This document shows positions 23,649 to 36,500 of a DNA stretch of 64,000 bases, piece after piece. Source of the stretch: Syncephalastrum monosporum B8922 (Eukaryota > Mucoromycota > Mucoromycetes > Mucorales > Syncephalastraceae). The stretch covers positions 1-64,000 of the forward strand of contig JNEN01000843.1 of assembly GCA_000697355.1 (NCBI GenBank). The letters run 5' to 3'. The position numbers were made by a program, and so were the translations under genes. Below the pieces are notes generated by a model. The model worked only from the letters and a program-made list of their open reading frames with translations. It did no database searches and had not been told where the DNA came from. How positions within the stretch are numbered: position 1 is the stretch's first letter; each line of letters starts with the position of its first letter.

Positions 23649-25169
23649 TTATGCCATGGAATGATGGGGTGGTTGCATGTTGCGTCGTTTCTCAATTTCG
23701 GGCTGGGCTTCACACGACGCGAACCGGAATAATGCCGCGACTCCTGCATACTTGAAGTATCCCACGCAGAAAGACTGGATCTCAATGAGGTACTCTGTCA
23801 CACCAATCACCCTTTTTTCCAGAAGAGACTGGAGGAACTTGGCGACCTATCCACCATCACCATCACCATAACCATGTCAGATGGCCCTTGCTGCCTAGAC
23901 TACGCTCCCCCCGCTGCACTTACTGTCCGCACTTGCTTGTCCTTCCACGGCCCATCCTCGAGCATCTCACACGACCGGATGCTGTTGGATATATACACGT
24001 GCATGAATTCCGAAGTCAAGCTGCACGGCTCGGCACACGTCAGCAAATGGTGCATCATTTCCAGCGAGTTACTCGTGACCGGCACCTCCGTCAGGGTTTC
24101 CAGATAGCTCGCACACTCCGTGTTGGGCTTCAACAGGGCGTATGTCACGTCAAAAGCCAGGAATGGGTTGGCTTCAATCATCCCACGCAGCGTGTCTGGT
24201 GTGGGTTTACAATGCTCCAGCAGCGTGTCCGGCCGTCGTTGGATGATTGTTTGGAGGAACTGCAGGCCTGCATCAGCACAGCAATTGTACCCAGCGTAGA
24301 GCGTAAGAACTCACCTGCTGTTCTGGTAATGTCAAGGTCCTCTTGCCGGCTTCTTCCATGAGCTGACTTGCTACTGTGAGCATATCAGGCGAAGGAGACA
24401 CTTGGTTTTCTATCTTCTCACGAGAGCAGAAAGTCATGATGAGGCGTGGCTCGGATGTTTTTCCCTCGTAGTACCTGTTCTAAATGCTCGGCGAGCATGG
24501 CACCGTGGCGGCTATAGTCTGTCGCCACGCTTGACTTAGCCACGGCCTTTCCCTTGTATTTCTTGGGGGCCGCCGTTCTAGATGGATGAATCCATTGGTT
24601 AGCAACCGGGGGCGCGCGGCTCAAATATAAAAACGTGCACGCACGGCTCACCGACAAGTAACGCGACCTTGTCCTGCAGCTCTCGAAGACGCTGGCTTGT
24701 CCCGTGCTGAACGGGCAGAGTTCCCTCTGGGTCGGCATACACTTCGGCCGGTATCCTATCTTTGACCTAGTACCCATTGAATACGCGGATAAATCGCCTG
24801 CTCTGCTGCTTACGCGAGGCACCGTGCCGTCGAGAATACAGCGGACGAACCGCTTCTCGACCGTGTTACCGCGCTCGCCCACAAACTCAAGAAAGAAGGT
24901 CAGGAACGGGTTCATCTCGAGAGGGAGCTCGTCATAGAGTGCATAGAGATTGTAGAGAATTACGAGGCGGGCGTGGGCGTCCTGGAAACACACGTGTGTG
25001 AGTGTGTTTGTTGGCGGGTCATCATTCCTTTTTCTTTTCTCTCTCTTTTCTGGTTTACTTGTGTGCGATCAAAGGTAATGAATAACTCGCAGGCATTCTC
25101 GAAAATAGCACTCTTGTCACAGCTCTGTCGGAAAACCGTAAAGGCCTGGGCCAATGTGTAGTCGGGCAT
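23649..25169 (-). CDS. CNOT11: CCR4-NOT complex subunit 11 (CNOT11-like)
   Basis: CNOT11 binds CNOT10 and docks on the N-terminal arm of CNOT1 in the CCR4-NOT deadenylase. Seven exons (minus strand: 25169-25059, 24981-24814, 24766-24645, 24577-24475, 24413-24315, 24259-23924, 23846-23649) splice to 378 residues. The N-terminal helical part contains HARLVILYNLYALYDELP and NPFLTFFLEFV. The C-terminal conserved domain (DUF2363) runs through FLQTIIQRRPDTLLEHCKP, LRGMIEANPFLAFDVTYALL, SEFMHVYISNSIRSCEML, VAKFLQSLLEKRVIG and YLIEIQSFCVGYFKYAGVAALFRF, matching the human order. The exon 3/4 and 4/5 junctions are the least certain: they use a GTGCGT donor and an AAG acceptor, chosen because only these keep one frame. 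It is convergent with TIM13 and divergent from ORC3. Confidence 0.9.
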
Positions 25170-25299
25170 AAAAAAAAAGAGAGAGAGAGAGAGAGGGGAG
25201 GACTACGCGACGCTGCTCACAAAGGAGTGTAAGACAGCTTTTTCGGTCGTTGAATTCTTCTCCTCTGTTGCCACTCGTTGCTTTCAATCGCCCACTGCA
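25170..25299. promoter_or_regulatory. Compact bidirectional promoter, CNOT11 / ORC3
   Basis: Only 130 bp separate the two divergent start codons, so core promoters and both 5' UTRs must share this DNA. It contains a purine tract (A run followed by about eight GA repeats, 25171-25197) and no TATA box, typical of a housekeeping bidirectional promoter. Confidence 0.7.
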
Positions 25300-28200
25300 A
25301 TGCCAGCCGACATCGAGCACGATCCCTTTCATTCCATTTCAGAGGTACATGATCAACGTCGTAAACAATGGTATGCGATAGCCTAACTCGTATCAGGGCT
25401 GCTTTCTTGTCCTTCCACAAAAACGACACAATTCGCGTGCGCAAGGCACGAGGAAACGAAAGCGAAGCGAGAAAAAAGGTAAATGCCGGGACACCACGAC
25501 GCACTCCGTTCGACTGTCACTAAACTCGAATAAACACAGCCGAAGCACTACTGAACCGACCGAATGATTCGAGTACATTGAACACCAAGGGCTTTCAGCA
25601 GCTCTTCGACGCCGATGAATCACCCGACCTGGTCATGCTCCGTGAAATTGGTTTCAGGTCGGCCTGGACGCGCCTCAACACACTTATCAACGTAAGAAGA
25701 ACGAAGGAACTGGGACTGTACAAAGATATCTCAAACCGAAAGTAGGATGTCCTCTATGACATGAACCGCATGATCCTCCTCGATATTGGCAAATTCGTCG
25801 ATTCTGCACATGAAATGGAAGCTTCTTCGGATGGGTAAGCACATACAATGACATCATGAGCTTGTAGTTACTCATACTACTATGTAGGCTGATATCACTG
25901 CCTTACCACGAGATACCCACTGCGCTCGTCTTTGCAGGCAAGTCAAAGGATTGTTCATGCTCGTCTTATTTTTAGGCTCACATTGCATATAAAACAAAGG
26001 CATCAACACGCCTGACCACGATACACAGTTCTCACATATTGCCCAAAGCCTCGCTGAGCCGCCATCGGATGAGAACGGACGTTCCAGCGAAAACTACGTT
26101 GCGCTCTTGCAATCCAAAGATTGCAGTAATATCCGGATCATGATGAAAAACATGTTGGAGCAGTTTCTCGCTTTTGGCGACGATCACGCCCAATCCGATC
26201 ACGAAGACGACGACATGGACGGCGATGATGATGGGTTACGGATCACGTTAGAAAAGCCCAAGGTGTGCGATGCATTGGAAAGCTGCGGGGCGGTGTAGAC
26301 TGACGTGTATGCTATTTCATTTAGAAACCACAAGCGTACCAACTCGGTGCGACGACGACCCTTAAAGCGGCCCGCTTGGCGAGCTATGACATGCAGATCA
26401 TGGAGGGTTGGTATGAGCACATCTCTCGCAAACGGCGGCAGAAGCCGAATCTGGTCGTCATCTTGCAAGACCTCGAATCATTCGACTCGCACGTTCTCCA
26501 GGATTTTATCACTATCTGTAGCGATTACCGCTCTCGCATTCCCATCACCTTTGTCATTGGCATCGCAACCTCGTCTGAGATCATGCATCAATCCCTGAGT
26601 AAATCTACTATCAGCTTATTGCGCATTGAAAAGTTCTGGCTCGAACAGAGCGATGTCTGGTTTAACCGTGTCCTTGAAAAGGTAAGATATCCAAACCATG
26701 TGTTCCAGATATTCATGATAGACAGGTCTTTATCGAGTCGGACGATACACTGAAATTCGGTCTACGACCGTACAAGTTCCTGCTTGACCACTTTTATCTT
26801 TTCGATTTCTCCATGAACAAGGTCACAGCAAGTCTCAAGGTATGCCCGCCCGATACGCATTTTTTATCTGCCTGATATCGCGGTGGCTCACTTCTTTCTT
26901 TTACAGTATGCGCTGATGCACCATTACTATGCCAATCCACTGTCGATCTTTTCCCCCTGCTTGCAGTCAACCGTGGACGAGAATCGGTCAACGCTGCAAG
27001 AGTGGCACGCGGCCGGTTTGCTCCACCATCATGCGACGGTGTTGCGCATGCAGCCTTCCTTTCAGAGACACATTGACCAGCTTGTCGAAACGAAACCAGA
27101 AACTGCCCTGAAGCTCCTACAAGATGACACCTACCTGCTCACCGAGGCCCTGCCCCATTTCTTGACTGGCCTGAAGCAGTACCAACGCGAATTCGAATTT
27201 GGCCTTGCCCTCCTCGATTGCTTGCACCCCCACCTCCCGCCCAACACAGTCAAACGGAAAACGAAGCGCATGCTCCTGCTTGCCAGTCTCGAGTCCAGTG
27301 AAGGCTTGTCTGGGGATCCTCTCGTGACCCTGCCTGCGAAGGCGATACGCAGCCTCGAGCCAGCCGCATTGGAAGCCTTATTTGATGATGTGCATGGTCT
27401 GACAGAGAATACACGCTATACATCGGTGGCGGGTGATGCAGCGGCTAGACTGGAAGCATGGAGGAAACGTTTGCACACGTTGGTGGAAGAGGATGCCGCA
27501 TCAAGCGAGCGGTTGCGCAAGAAATTGAAGGAGCTCGGCGGTCTGGATCTTGCCAATGTGAGCCAAACCTCCAAACGCCAGACGGAAACAACGACCAAGG
27601 CGCAAGCGAGCGCGCTTGATTATCTTAAACAGATTGCCGAGGAAAAAACCAAGGTGGCGATGGAGGTATCTGACTGGCTGCTGGGAGTTTTCAGGTACGG
27701 TAGTAGTGCAGCTAGAGCTGTGTGGCGTGCTTTGTTTATAAAGCTAAACTTGATGATTAGACATTGTCTACGGTCGTATACTAAGGTACCCTTGAGCGAG
27801 CTCAACTATTACACGACTGCGAAGCTTCATGAGAAGGTAAGGACAAAAAATAAGACAAGACTGTGGCACAACGCACTCAATATATCGTTCTACAGTGCTT
27901 TGCTGCGCAACCGCGTGCGACAATACAAACTGGTCTTTCACAGCCGTGGCATTATCTCAATTGCCAATGCTGCGCAGGAGATCATCAGCAACAAGGGGCG
28001 AGTATTCAGCCGACGACGCAAGATAGCTGCATCCTCTACAAGCTGTATCTCGAATGCGGGCGCATGATCAACCTGTATGACTGGTTCGTCGCATTCGGCT
28101 GCATCATTGAACGGGAGAAACGGCCCAAAGGGCAACGCCTTGAAGAAAACGAAGTGCAGTAGGTTCAACCTGGAATGCATATCATCAATTTTTTAATTGC

Positions 28201-28316
28201 ATCTGTCTAGAGCACGTTTCGTACGATCCGTTGCCGAGCTTCAGTACATGGGCTTCATTCGACCCACGCAGCGCAAGACGGATCATGTACTAAGGTTATC
28301 ATGGACCAACGTGTAA
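25300..28316 (+). CDS. ORC3: Origin recognition complex subunit 3
   Basis: Orc3 is part of the six-subunit complex that marks replication origins and loads the MCM helicase. Twelve exons (25300-25344, 25397-25478, 25540-25691, 25746-25834, 25888-25937, 26000-26262, 26325-26681, 26726-26839, 26907-27694, 27761-27836, 27896-28158, 28211-28316) splice to 794 residues. Recognisable stretches are GCFLVLP near the start, a degenerate ATPase-like core with [36 protein letters not shown] and [38 protein letters not shown], and the winged-helix C-terminus with [17 protein letters not shown] and [19 protein letters not shown]. As usual for Orc3, no functional Walker A motif is seen. Intron 5 uses a GC donor (CAG|GCAAGT) and an AAG acceptor, the only solution that joins FAG to INTPD. 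A poly-A signal follows closely. Confidence 0.96.
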
Positions 28317-29512
28317 AAATTACAATAATAAATGCATTTACATGATGCATGGAATGTTTTATTTTATTTTATTTCTTTGTCGTGTCGTATTATGGCCTTC
28401 TGCTGCAGAGAAGTCTCCTGTTGACGAAAACACTGTACCCCTAAATTTGACATTCCTGAAAAGCATATCACATGCAAATGACGCTGGAGATGATCTCGAC
28501 CTTTTGGTAAGATGGGCTTTTCTTTCGGGCTTCTTGGGTCATTCGATACTTTATTATCTTGGGGTAAAAGCCCATCATTCTTCCGCTATCTCTTAGCCCC
28601 GTAAAAATAAAATAAAAAAGATAAGCTGATGATTTTCCATTGGCTGCCGTCTTGGGCGTAGCACATGTTTGACGCGGGAACCCAAAACTAGGAAAAGGAT
28701 AGGCTCATGGCGATCCTTGATACAAAGGGGAGCTCTTCAAATTTTATTTTTTCGCCTTCGACACTCATAGCATGCTCTTGCCTCCTTCGTCTCCGTTGTC
28801 GACTGCACAGTTTTTCAGAAACACGGACTGCAGTATCCCAAGGATTTGGGGGGTGATGGTTTTTCTTCTTTTAACCCTATAATGCAAAAGGTGTAACAAG
28901 ACAACATCTTATTCGATAAGACAAACGCCGAAACGCGTATCACATACACAAGAAAGTGATTGCCGCTGCAGGCCGGCTCATCTTTGTCTAAACTCCTATG
29001 TTAGGAAGAGGTGCAGTAGACATGGCGAGAGTACAACTTGTATCACTCCAGTAACTCTCGTAAGCATGATTATAATGTTACAACGCGAAAAACCGCGTCT
29101 GATGGTGGAAGAGAAGAAGCGCTAGAGACCTCTTTCTTTTAGGCAAGCCATTTCTAAAAACAAAAAAACGTGATCGTACATATCCTTATGACGATGTGCC
29201 TAATCCTTTTTACATATGACATTATCAATGTTTTTCTCTTTGCAACCAGAAAGTCCGCCATGCATATCGGACCACAATGTGCCCATTCATCTCCCTTGTT
29301 TTCTACCAGTGGTACTGTTTTGAAGCCCTTCTGGAGAAAGCGGCGACCAAGGTCCGGCCCGAGACCCGAGTGGACGGTAAATGATGTTTGCTATGTAAAT
29401 AGACTGTCCTGGGATGATATTCCGATTAAATACCAATAAGAGGACGAAGTGGAACTGATGTTATTACTGTATAGATATGTTTCTCAATATGTTGGCACGT
29501 ATATGAAAGCAT
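28317..29512. other. Convergent intergenic region, ORC3 / QNG1
   Basis: 3' flanks of two convergent genes plus about 1 kb in which no coding sequence or RNA gene was recognised. Confidence 0.5.
28327..28332 (+). terminator. ORC3 polyadenylation signal
   Basis: AATAAA lies 11 bp after the ORC3 stop codon, within a short AT-rich stretch. It is very close to the stop but canonical. Confidence 0.5.
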
Positions 29513-31246
29513 TTAATAGTAGATGCTGCGGGTACGGTGGATCGGGACCACCATCTGGTCCTGCATTCGCTTGGCAGAGTCCCATATGTAGAAGTCAATG
29601 AGGATAGCATTAATTATATCCTTGTCTGCCTTGATCTGTCTGATCCGTTGCATCAGCAATTCCACTGCCCATATGGAGTTGCCTCGGATTTCCACTTCTT
29701 CCCGTGATCCAGACAGGAGCGGCTCCCGTCTTTCCAACTTCTCCATTAATGCTGGCGAGTACCGCAGGACTCCTAACTGATAGAGCGCCTACAATACACA
29801 AAGCGTTCCGTTAAATTCTATATGTCCCTTCCCCCGATGATAAATGCTACTGCGTGCGTCTTCTTTCGCCTGGTTTTCTTTCACGTACCTGCGGGACACT
29901 GGAGGTGCGGAATAGAGACAAGGCAGAATAAGAAATTAGATAAGGTTTGACGATGTGGGATGATTATTCCACTTGCCGATAATCCGCAAACATGGTGATG
30001 GCATCGATGTCTCGGAATTCGCCAAAGCTTTGACCATCAAAGCAAGCCCTTCAGATAGAGCAAGAAAAGTTGGACAAATAAAGGTGTGATTATCTAAGCT
30101 CCTAGAGATTGTGTAAAAGTTTACCAGGTGTCTGCGATCAAGATCTGGGCCCGTTTGAGGATAAACACTGAATAATGATTATGAACAAAATTTTTTGTTA
30201 GCTGAGTCGGATCTCGGATGATTTGCGCCTTTTTCCTTGAGAAAGGCTTTCGGGATTAGTTATACCCTTTCGGCCCTCAAACTCATGAATGTCACGAAAA
30301 GAAGGAAAGTACTTCACGAGGAGGTCGAGCATCTTGAGGGCAGACCGGTCCGCGCGTGCAATACAATTGGCAAACGAGCCGTCGAATTCCTAAACAAGAC
30401 GATAATATTATCGTTGCATCAGTTCCATCTTTAGATGAAGTGGCTGTGTGTGCCTGTTCTCCTGTAACATGATTACGTACCTCGCAGAGGATCCTACCTG
30501 CCTCGTGCATCACGCGGATACGGTCTTCCAATAAAGGAATCGTCTCCACTGTATCCGATCGAAAGACATGAGCCAATACCTCTGCAGGCGCATCACGGTA
30601 AAAAGCCGGGTTGGTAATGGGAACACCTTCTGCCAATGCTAATCCGTGACATAGTTTTTTCGTGGGATGTGTATGGTGGTGTTCGTGAGAATTCTATTGC
30701 GGCATGTAGAAAAATTTTTTTTTACCACGGTTGACAGCAGCACACAGGGACCAGTAACTGGTGTAGCGCGTGCCTTGGAAAGAGACAGTGTACCGTTCTG
30801 GGTGAGGCGTGCAGCTATCATCTTCATCCCGGTCGCTCCAGAAAGAGAAGTTGAGGAGGTCAACCAAAAAGATCCTGTAGGATACGCAATTTGATAAATT
30901 AGAGCAGGCAGTTATTATATGCATGCGTTACCAAAGTGGTTTCCATACCAGTCAACTGTAGCACGATCGTGCGTTTTGGGCTGCATGGGGTGCTCGTTCC
31001 ATGTATGAGTACTGTATTTTAACCGTTTCATATCGGCCAGTATCTATTATGTCCTGAAATGAGCATCGCGATGCAGATGGGCATTGGGGCCGATTACCGT
31101 TTGAGCTGCAGCATCGAGGTTCTCCTCCGGAATTGAAACGTGGCGACTGTTCTATTGAAGGGTTCACCACATTGTTCTAATGCAGTCCATTGTTTCCCCG
31201 TATATCGTACCTGCGCAATGAACGCAGCGCTATCCAACACAGACAT
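29513..31246 (-). CDS. QNG1: Queuosine 5'-phosphate N-glycosylase/hydrolase (DUF2419, queuosine salvage)
   Basis: QNG1 (C9orf64/DUF2419) frees queuine from queuosine 5'-phosphate so that it can be re-inserted in tRNA; fungi cannot make queuine and must salvage it. Ten exons (minus strand: 31246-31211, 31151-31098, 31043-30949, 30874-30726, 30638-30481, 30389-30266, 30167-30125, 30048-29977, 29898-29889, 29788-29513) splice to 338 residues, matching the human length. Conserved blocks in order: SVLDSAAFIAQNSRHVSI, WNEHPMQPKTHDRATVDWIF, LVDLLNFSFWSDRDED, GTRYTSYWSLCAAVNRAL, EGVPITNPAFY, FRSDTVETIPLLEDRI, FDGSFANCIARA, FPSFRDIHEFEGR, LKRAQILIADTW, FRDIDAITMFADYRVPQ, YQLGVLRYSP and SGSREEVEIRGNSIWAVELL. 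Intron 8 uses a GC donor (CG|GCAAGT) and exon 9 is just 10 nt. Cytosolic; no targeting signal is seen. Confidence 0.96.
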
Positions 31247-33549
31247 TGGTGATAGAAAAATGCCTCTGTAACTGAAAGCAGGGCCCAAATTTTTATTCCA
31301 TCACACTCAACATTCTTCTTGCATATCATCTACACTCTCTCAGTCCTAAACATTTGAGGGACAGGGGACAACAAATAAACGGACCGCTATCCTGTTCATG
31401 GCTATGTGTTTAGGATCGCAAATGGCTTGCGAGGGGGCCCACCCGGGAAAATGATGGACACACCTGACGGATCATGGATATCGCAATGGACGGATCGGAT
31501 TGGACAAGGTGACACGAAGCCTTTGCCACGTGGAACAGGTCCCCCCAAAAAACCTGAGCACAACCCGCAGAGCTGAGAAGGCATAATTACCGCAAGTGCG
31601 GAGAAGAGACCGCGCTTGGTGAAATCTTTTTTCCCAGTGGAACCCAGCAAAAAAAAATGGCGCACCGTAGCATCATGGAAAAAAGTAACAAACGGGGATC
31701 GGCGAAGTAGCAAAAGGTACGTGCGAGTTCACCTCCCTTCATTAACATGTTCCGTTATTTGCGTTTGACGTATTGACATAACACATACTTACCGTGGGTA
31801 TCCCATGATATCCCTAATATGGATTCGTGCGTTTTGTGCGGGAAATAGGGAAGGAAGGGCTGGAGTGGTTTAGCCGTTCTTCTGGTCTTGATTTTTTTTT
31901 GGCGCGAAGCTTAAAGGGTAGCCCAAATGCTATTCTGACTCGGATCATACTGTGGGCGTGAGCGTCTGGAGAAGAAAAAAGAAGAAAAAAGAGGTCTAAC
32001 ATTCGGGCGATAGTTGAGGCATCCCATCTACCGGCCGAACAAGGCAAGCGAGGGGGCCCTAGCTTTTTGCTATTAACCCAGAGTGTCTTGCGCTCAGACA
32101 CGGTGCCACCCATATGCACATATTCCCGTTTACGGTCGTTATCTCTTCCAATGACATAAGACAAGTTCATTCTTGTGTGCGCTTCGGATATGGCCGGTGG
32201 ATGAAAAATTGGTTTAGGCGACCGTGTGTGCATACGAACCCCCACCTCGTAATACCCACATACTCTCGCCACAAGCACGAAGACACTATTGCAGGCATTT
32301 ACGCGCGCGTTCGCTTGCCCACACCGCCTTCGCCCAACGTATACAGTACTCGATAACTCTTCCACACAGATGCAGTGCCCCTTAAAACTCCTGCTTTATT
32401 TTTTCCATATTCCCCTTACGAAAGAAAGAACGAAGAAGAGGTGGTGGCCAAAATTCAGGTGAATCCATGTGGGTTTCTTGGTGATGTTTCGGGTACCTGT
32501 ATGGTTTTTTCCGCTCAGCTTTGCTTTTAGCTAAACATGGTAGTCAGTCTGAGCTGACCTCTAAGGGAAAAGGTTTTTTTGATGACGACGACGATCTGGG
32601 ACGCACGCAAAAGAAAATTTAACACTCCCCCCCGCTCATATGTGTATATGTGTGTGTACATGTATGTACGTCGTTGTTGTTGACACACACATACGCACAG
32701 CGTAGAGTATGGTTTTTCAGGGATATTGGCTGGTGCGTTGGTTTACGCCCCATTTCTGAGGCTTCGATTATGCGACCTCCTAAACAAAAGGGCCATCATG
32801 CGCAAATCAAACAAAGCAAGGGTTGAACCGAGAATATTGCCGGTTGAGACGCCGCGATCAACAAATTAAACAAGCTGTTTTATGTGCGGGAAATTGTATG
32901 ACCGACCATAGCTGATCCACCTTATGATCTGTATTGTGTATTGTGCAGAACAAGGTACTGAGGAACGCAGTGAATGTTTGGAAACAATGTTTTTGATTTG
33001 TTTGACTTTTCTTTTTCCATTGCAGGGCCGAAGGAGCTAGGGGGGGTGAGGGGACGGACTGTGTTTGGTGCGGGTAGGTGCAATGATGTATTGCATCTGA
33101 ACAAGGTGGGGGACGACGGGAAAGGTGACTGGTGAAGCGGGCAACTGCGGGGACGAGAAAGCAAAGAAAAAGTAGACTTGTCGATACCATTGGTACGCAT
33201 TCCGGCGGCGCCTCAAGGATGGATGGACGAGGAAAAGGTTTTACCCCTTTTGGCAGCACAAGAAGCAATCCGACTTGCTCTGTTCAACCGCACCCCCCCC
33301 TCCCGTGCCGGTTTTGCTGAGTTATCCAATTATAATCTCCTACTTTCGGGGCCACCTATATATAAACAGAAGTGGATCGGGAAACTGGTAGATCTGACTT
33401 CTCTCATTTTTCTTCCTTCACTTGCCATCCCCATCCCCCCTCCATCTCTCTCGCATCCAAATTACCCTATAGACTTCCTTATTCTCCTTTGCATTCGCTG
33501 CATCTAATTCATCCAGCAATCTATTGCTCCCAAACCCCTCTCATTTATC
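31247..33549. other. Long upstream region, QNG1 / proton pump
   Basis: 2.3 kb between two divergent genes with no recognisable gene. It contains purine- and pyrimidine-rich tracts, a TG/AC-rich stretch (about 32640-32695), and a long CT-rich stretch just before the pump start (about 33395-33545), typical of very active fungal promoters. A 183-codon frame at 31.8-32.4 kb on the minus strand has no family resemblance and is not called. Confidence 0.5.
33336..33366 (+). promoter_or_regulatory. CCAAT and TATA elements of the H+-ATPase promoter
   Basis: A CCAAT box (33336-33340) and the TATA sequence TATATATAAA (33357-33366) lie 17 bp apart and about 185 bp upstream of the ATG. A pyrimidine-rich leader region follows, as in strongly expressed fungal genes. 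Confidence 0.65.
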
Positions 33550-36500
33550 ATGGCTGAGAAAACGGAAAGTCCCGAAATCGTCAGCGACGCTCCCGTGCCG
33601 CAGAAGTCAGAAATCAATGGCAACATCACCTCGCTTACGGTCGAAGAGCTGTATGACAAGGACAAGTTCGACCTGTCCACTATGGAGCAAGGCGACGTTC
33701 TTGCTCTCTTGCAGTACGTATCCAACTTTCTCCTTTTTTTGCCGCCCCCCTGGCACCCCCGTCTATTCTTTCCTTATTTTCTTAAATGGGCTCTAACGCG
33801 TTCTTTATTTGTCGATTAGAACCGACAAGAATGGTCTTTCCAACGAAGAGGCCGCTCGTCGTGTCGAGAAATTCGGCTACAACAAGCTCGAATCGAAGGA
33901 AACGAACCCTTTTCTTCAGTTTCTGAGTTTCATGTGGAACCCTCTTTCATGGGTCATGGAGGCCGCCGCCATTGTCTCGATTGCCGTCGCAAACGGTGAG
34001 GGCAAACCCCCGGACTACCCCGATTTTATCGGTATCATCTTGCTTTTGCTCGCCAACTCTGGTATCGGTTTCTATGAGGAGCGCCAAGCCGGTAACGCCG
34101 TCAAGGCCCTCATGGATGCTCTCGCCCCCGAATGTAAAGTTAGACGTAACGGTGAATGGCACACGATGGAAGCCGCTGAGCTCGTTCCTGGTGATATCAT
34201 CTCCATCAAGCTCGGTGATGTCGTTCCTGCCGATGGTCGTTTGATTGCTGTAAGTCCACATTAACATTGACAGAACTATGCATCAGATGAACTAACATCA
34301 CAAAATTTTATTTTTCATTATTTAGGCTCACGGTCAGGTGTCTATTGATCAGGCCGCTCTTACTGGTGAATCTCTTCCCGTTGGCAAGGAAGCCGGTGAT
34401 GAAATTTTCTCTGGTTCCACTGTCAAGCAGGGTGAGGCCGAGGCCGTCGTTATCGGTACTGGTCTGAACACCTTCTTCGGTCGTGCTGCCAAGCTCGTCG
34501 GTGATGCTGGTGATGACGTTGGTCACTTGCAGTCCATTCTTACCAAGATTGGTAACTTCTGCCTTGTTTCCATCGGTATCTTCGTCGTCGTCGAAATCCT
34601 TGTCATGTATGCTGCCTTCCGCTACAACTACCGTCGTGGTATCGACAACCTTTTGGTCTTGCTCATTGGTGGTATCCCCATTGCCATGTAAGTCTTTCAT
34701 TGGACGCACCATAGAAAATTTTTCGTTTCTGACCAATCAAATTTTTACAGGCCTACTGTGTTGTCCGTCACGCTCGCTATCGGTGCTAAGCAATTGGCTG
34801 AGCACAAGGCTATCGTCACCCGTATCACCGCCATTGAGGAAATGGCCGCTGTTACGATTCTCTGCTCCGACAAGACTGGTACTCTTACCTTGAACAAGCT
34901 GATCGTTGACAAGCCTACCATCAAGACCTACTCCGAGATCGACGGTGACGAGATTATTAAGCTCTCTGCCTATGCCTCGCGTACCGAGAACCAGGACGCC
35001 ATCGATTTCTGCATTGTCAACTCCCTGCCCGACCCCAAGCTCGCCCGTGACGGTATCGAGGAGCTCGAGTTCAAGCCCTTCAACCCCGTTGTCAAGCGTA
35101 CTGAGATCACCTACAAGCGCCTCGAGGATGGCAAGGTCTGCCGTGTCACCAAGGGTATGTCCCACACCATTTTGGACCTCTGCACTCGCGACAAGGATGA
35201 GGCTCAGATCAAGGCCCTCAACGATGATGTCGACGAGTTTGCCCGCCGTGGTCTCCGTGCCCTTGCTGTTGCTATCGACGAAGTTCCCTCTGGAGAGGTT
35301 GAGGGTGAAGGCCTTGGCTTCCGTCTCATTGGTCTGCTCCCCATCTACGATCCCCCGCGCTCTGACACCAAGGAGACCATTGACCGTGCTATTGCCCTCG
35401 GTGTCCAGGTCAAGATGATCACTGGTGACCAGCTTGCTATCGGCAAGGAGACCGGCCGTCGTCTTGGTATGGGCGACAACATGTTCTTGTCCAAGACCCT
35501 CAAGGATGGTCCTCCCCCTGGCTCCGGCTACACCTCCATCGATGACATGGTCCTCCAGGCCGATGGTTTCGCCGGTGTGTACCCCGAGCACAAGTACGAG
35601 ATTGTCGAGCGTCTCCAGGCTCTTGGCCACATGACCGCCATGACTGGTGATGGTGTCAACGATGCCCCCGCTCTGTCCAAGGCTAACGTCGGTGTTGCCG
35701 TTGCTGATGCCTCTGATGCTGCCCGTTCCGCTGCCGATATCGTCTTGGTTGAGCCCGGTCTTTCCGTTATTGTCGAGGCTATCATCGGTTCCCGCCAGAT
35801 TTTCCAGCGTATGCGCAACTATGCCATCTATGCCTGCTCTATCACCATTCGTGTCGTCGTCGGTTTCGCCATTCTTTGCTTTGCCTTCCAGCACGATTTC
35901 CCTCCCTTCCCCGTTCTTATCATCGCTGTCCTTAACGATGGTACCATCATGACCATCTCTACCGATCGCGTGAAGCCCTCGCCCTACCCCGACCAGTGGA
36001 ACTTGAAGGAGATTTTCACCTACGCTATCTTCTACGGTCTGTACCAGGCTGCTTCCACTCTCGCCTTCGCTGCCGTCTGCTTCCACACCACTTTCTTCCA
36101 TGACAAGTTCGGTGTCGAGCTTCCCGCGGACGTTAACGACCACATCTACCACTCGATCATCTACCTGCAGGTGTCTATCTTCTCGCAGGCTCTGATTTTC
36201 ATCACGCGTTCCCGCAGCTGGTTCTTCATGGAGCGCCCCTCTGTCTTCCTCATGTGCGCTTTCGTCATTGCTCAGCTTGTCGCTACCTTCATTGCCGTCT
36301 ACGCCAACTGGGGCTTCACCTACATGCGTGGCTGTGGCTGGGACTGGGCCGGTATCGTCTGGATCTGGAACTTCATCTGGTTCTTGCCTATGGACTTCGT
36401 CAAGTTCGCTCTCCAGTACTTCTTCACCCCCAAGAACACCCTCGCCGAGTCCAAGACCCCCATGGCTGGTGGCCAGAGCCGTCGCGCCTCTGCTGTCTCT

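Noticed and set aside
24475..24645. Apparent frameshift or pseudogene in the middle of CNOT11
   Set aside because: Resolved by using a GTGCGT donor after GAGCC and an AAG acceptor before ATAGAAAAC; the whole protein is then in frame. Still the least certain part of that model.
31814..32365. 183-codon minus-strand frame upstream of the pump gene
   Set aside because: No family motif or fold-like pattern and no splice context; it lies in promoter-like, compositionally uneven DNA.
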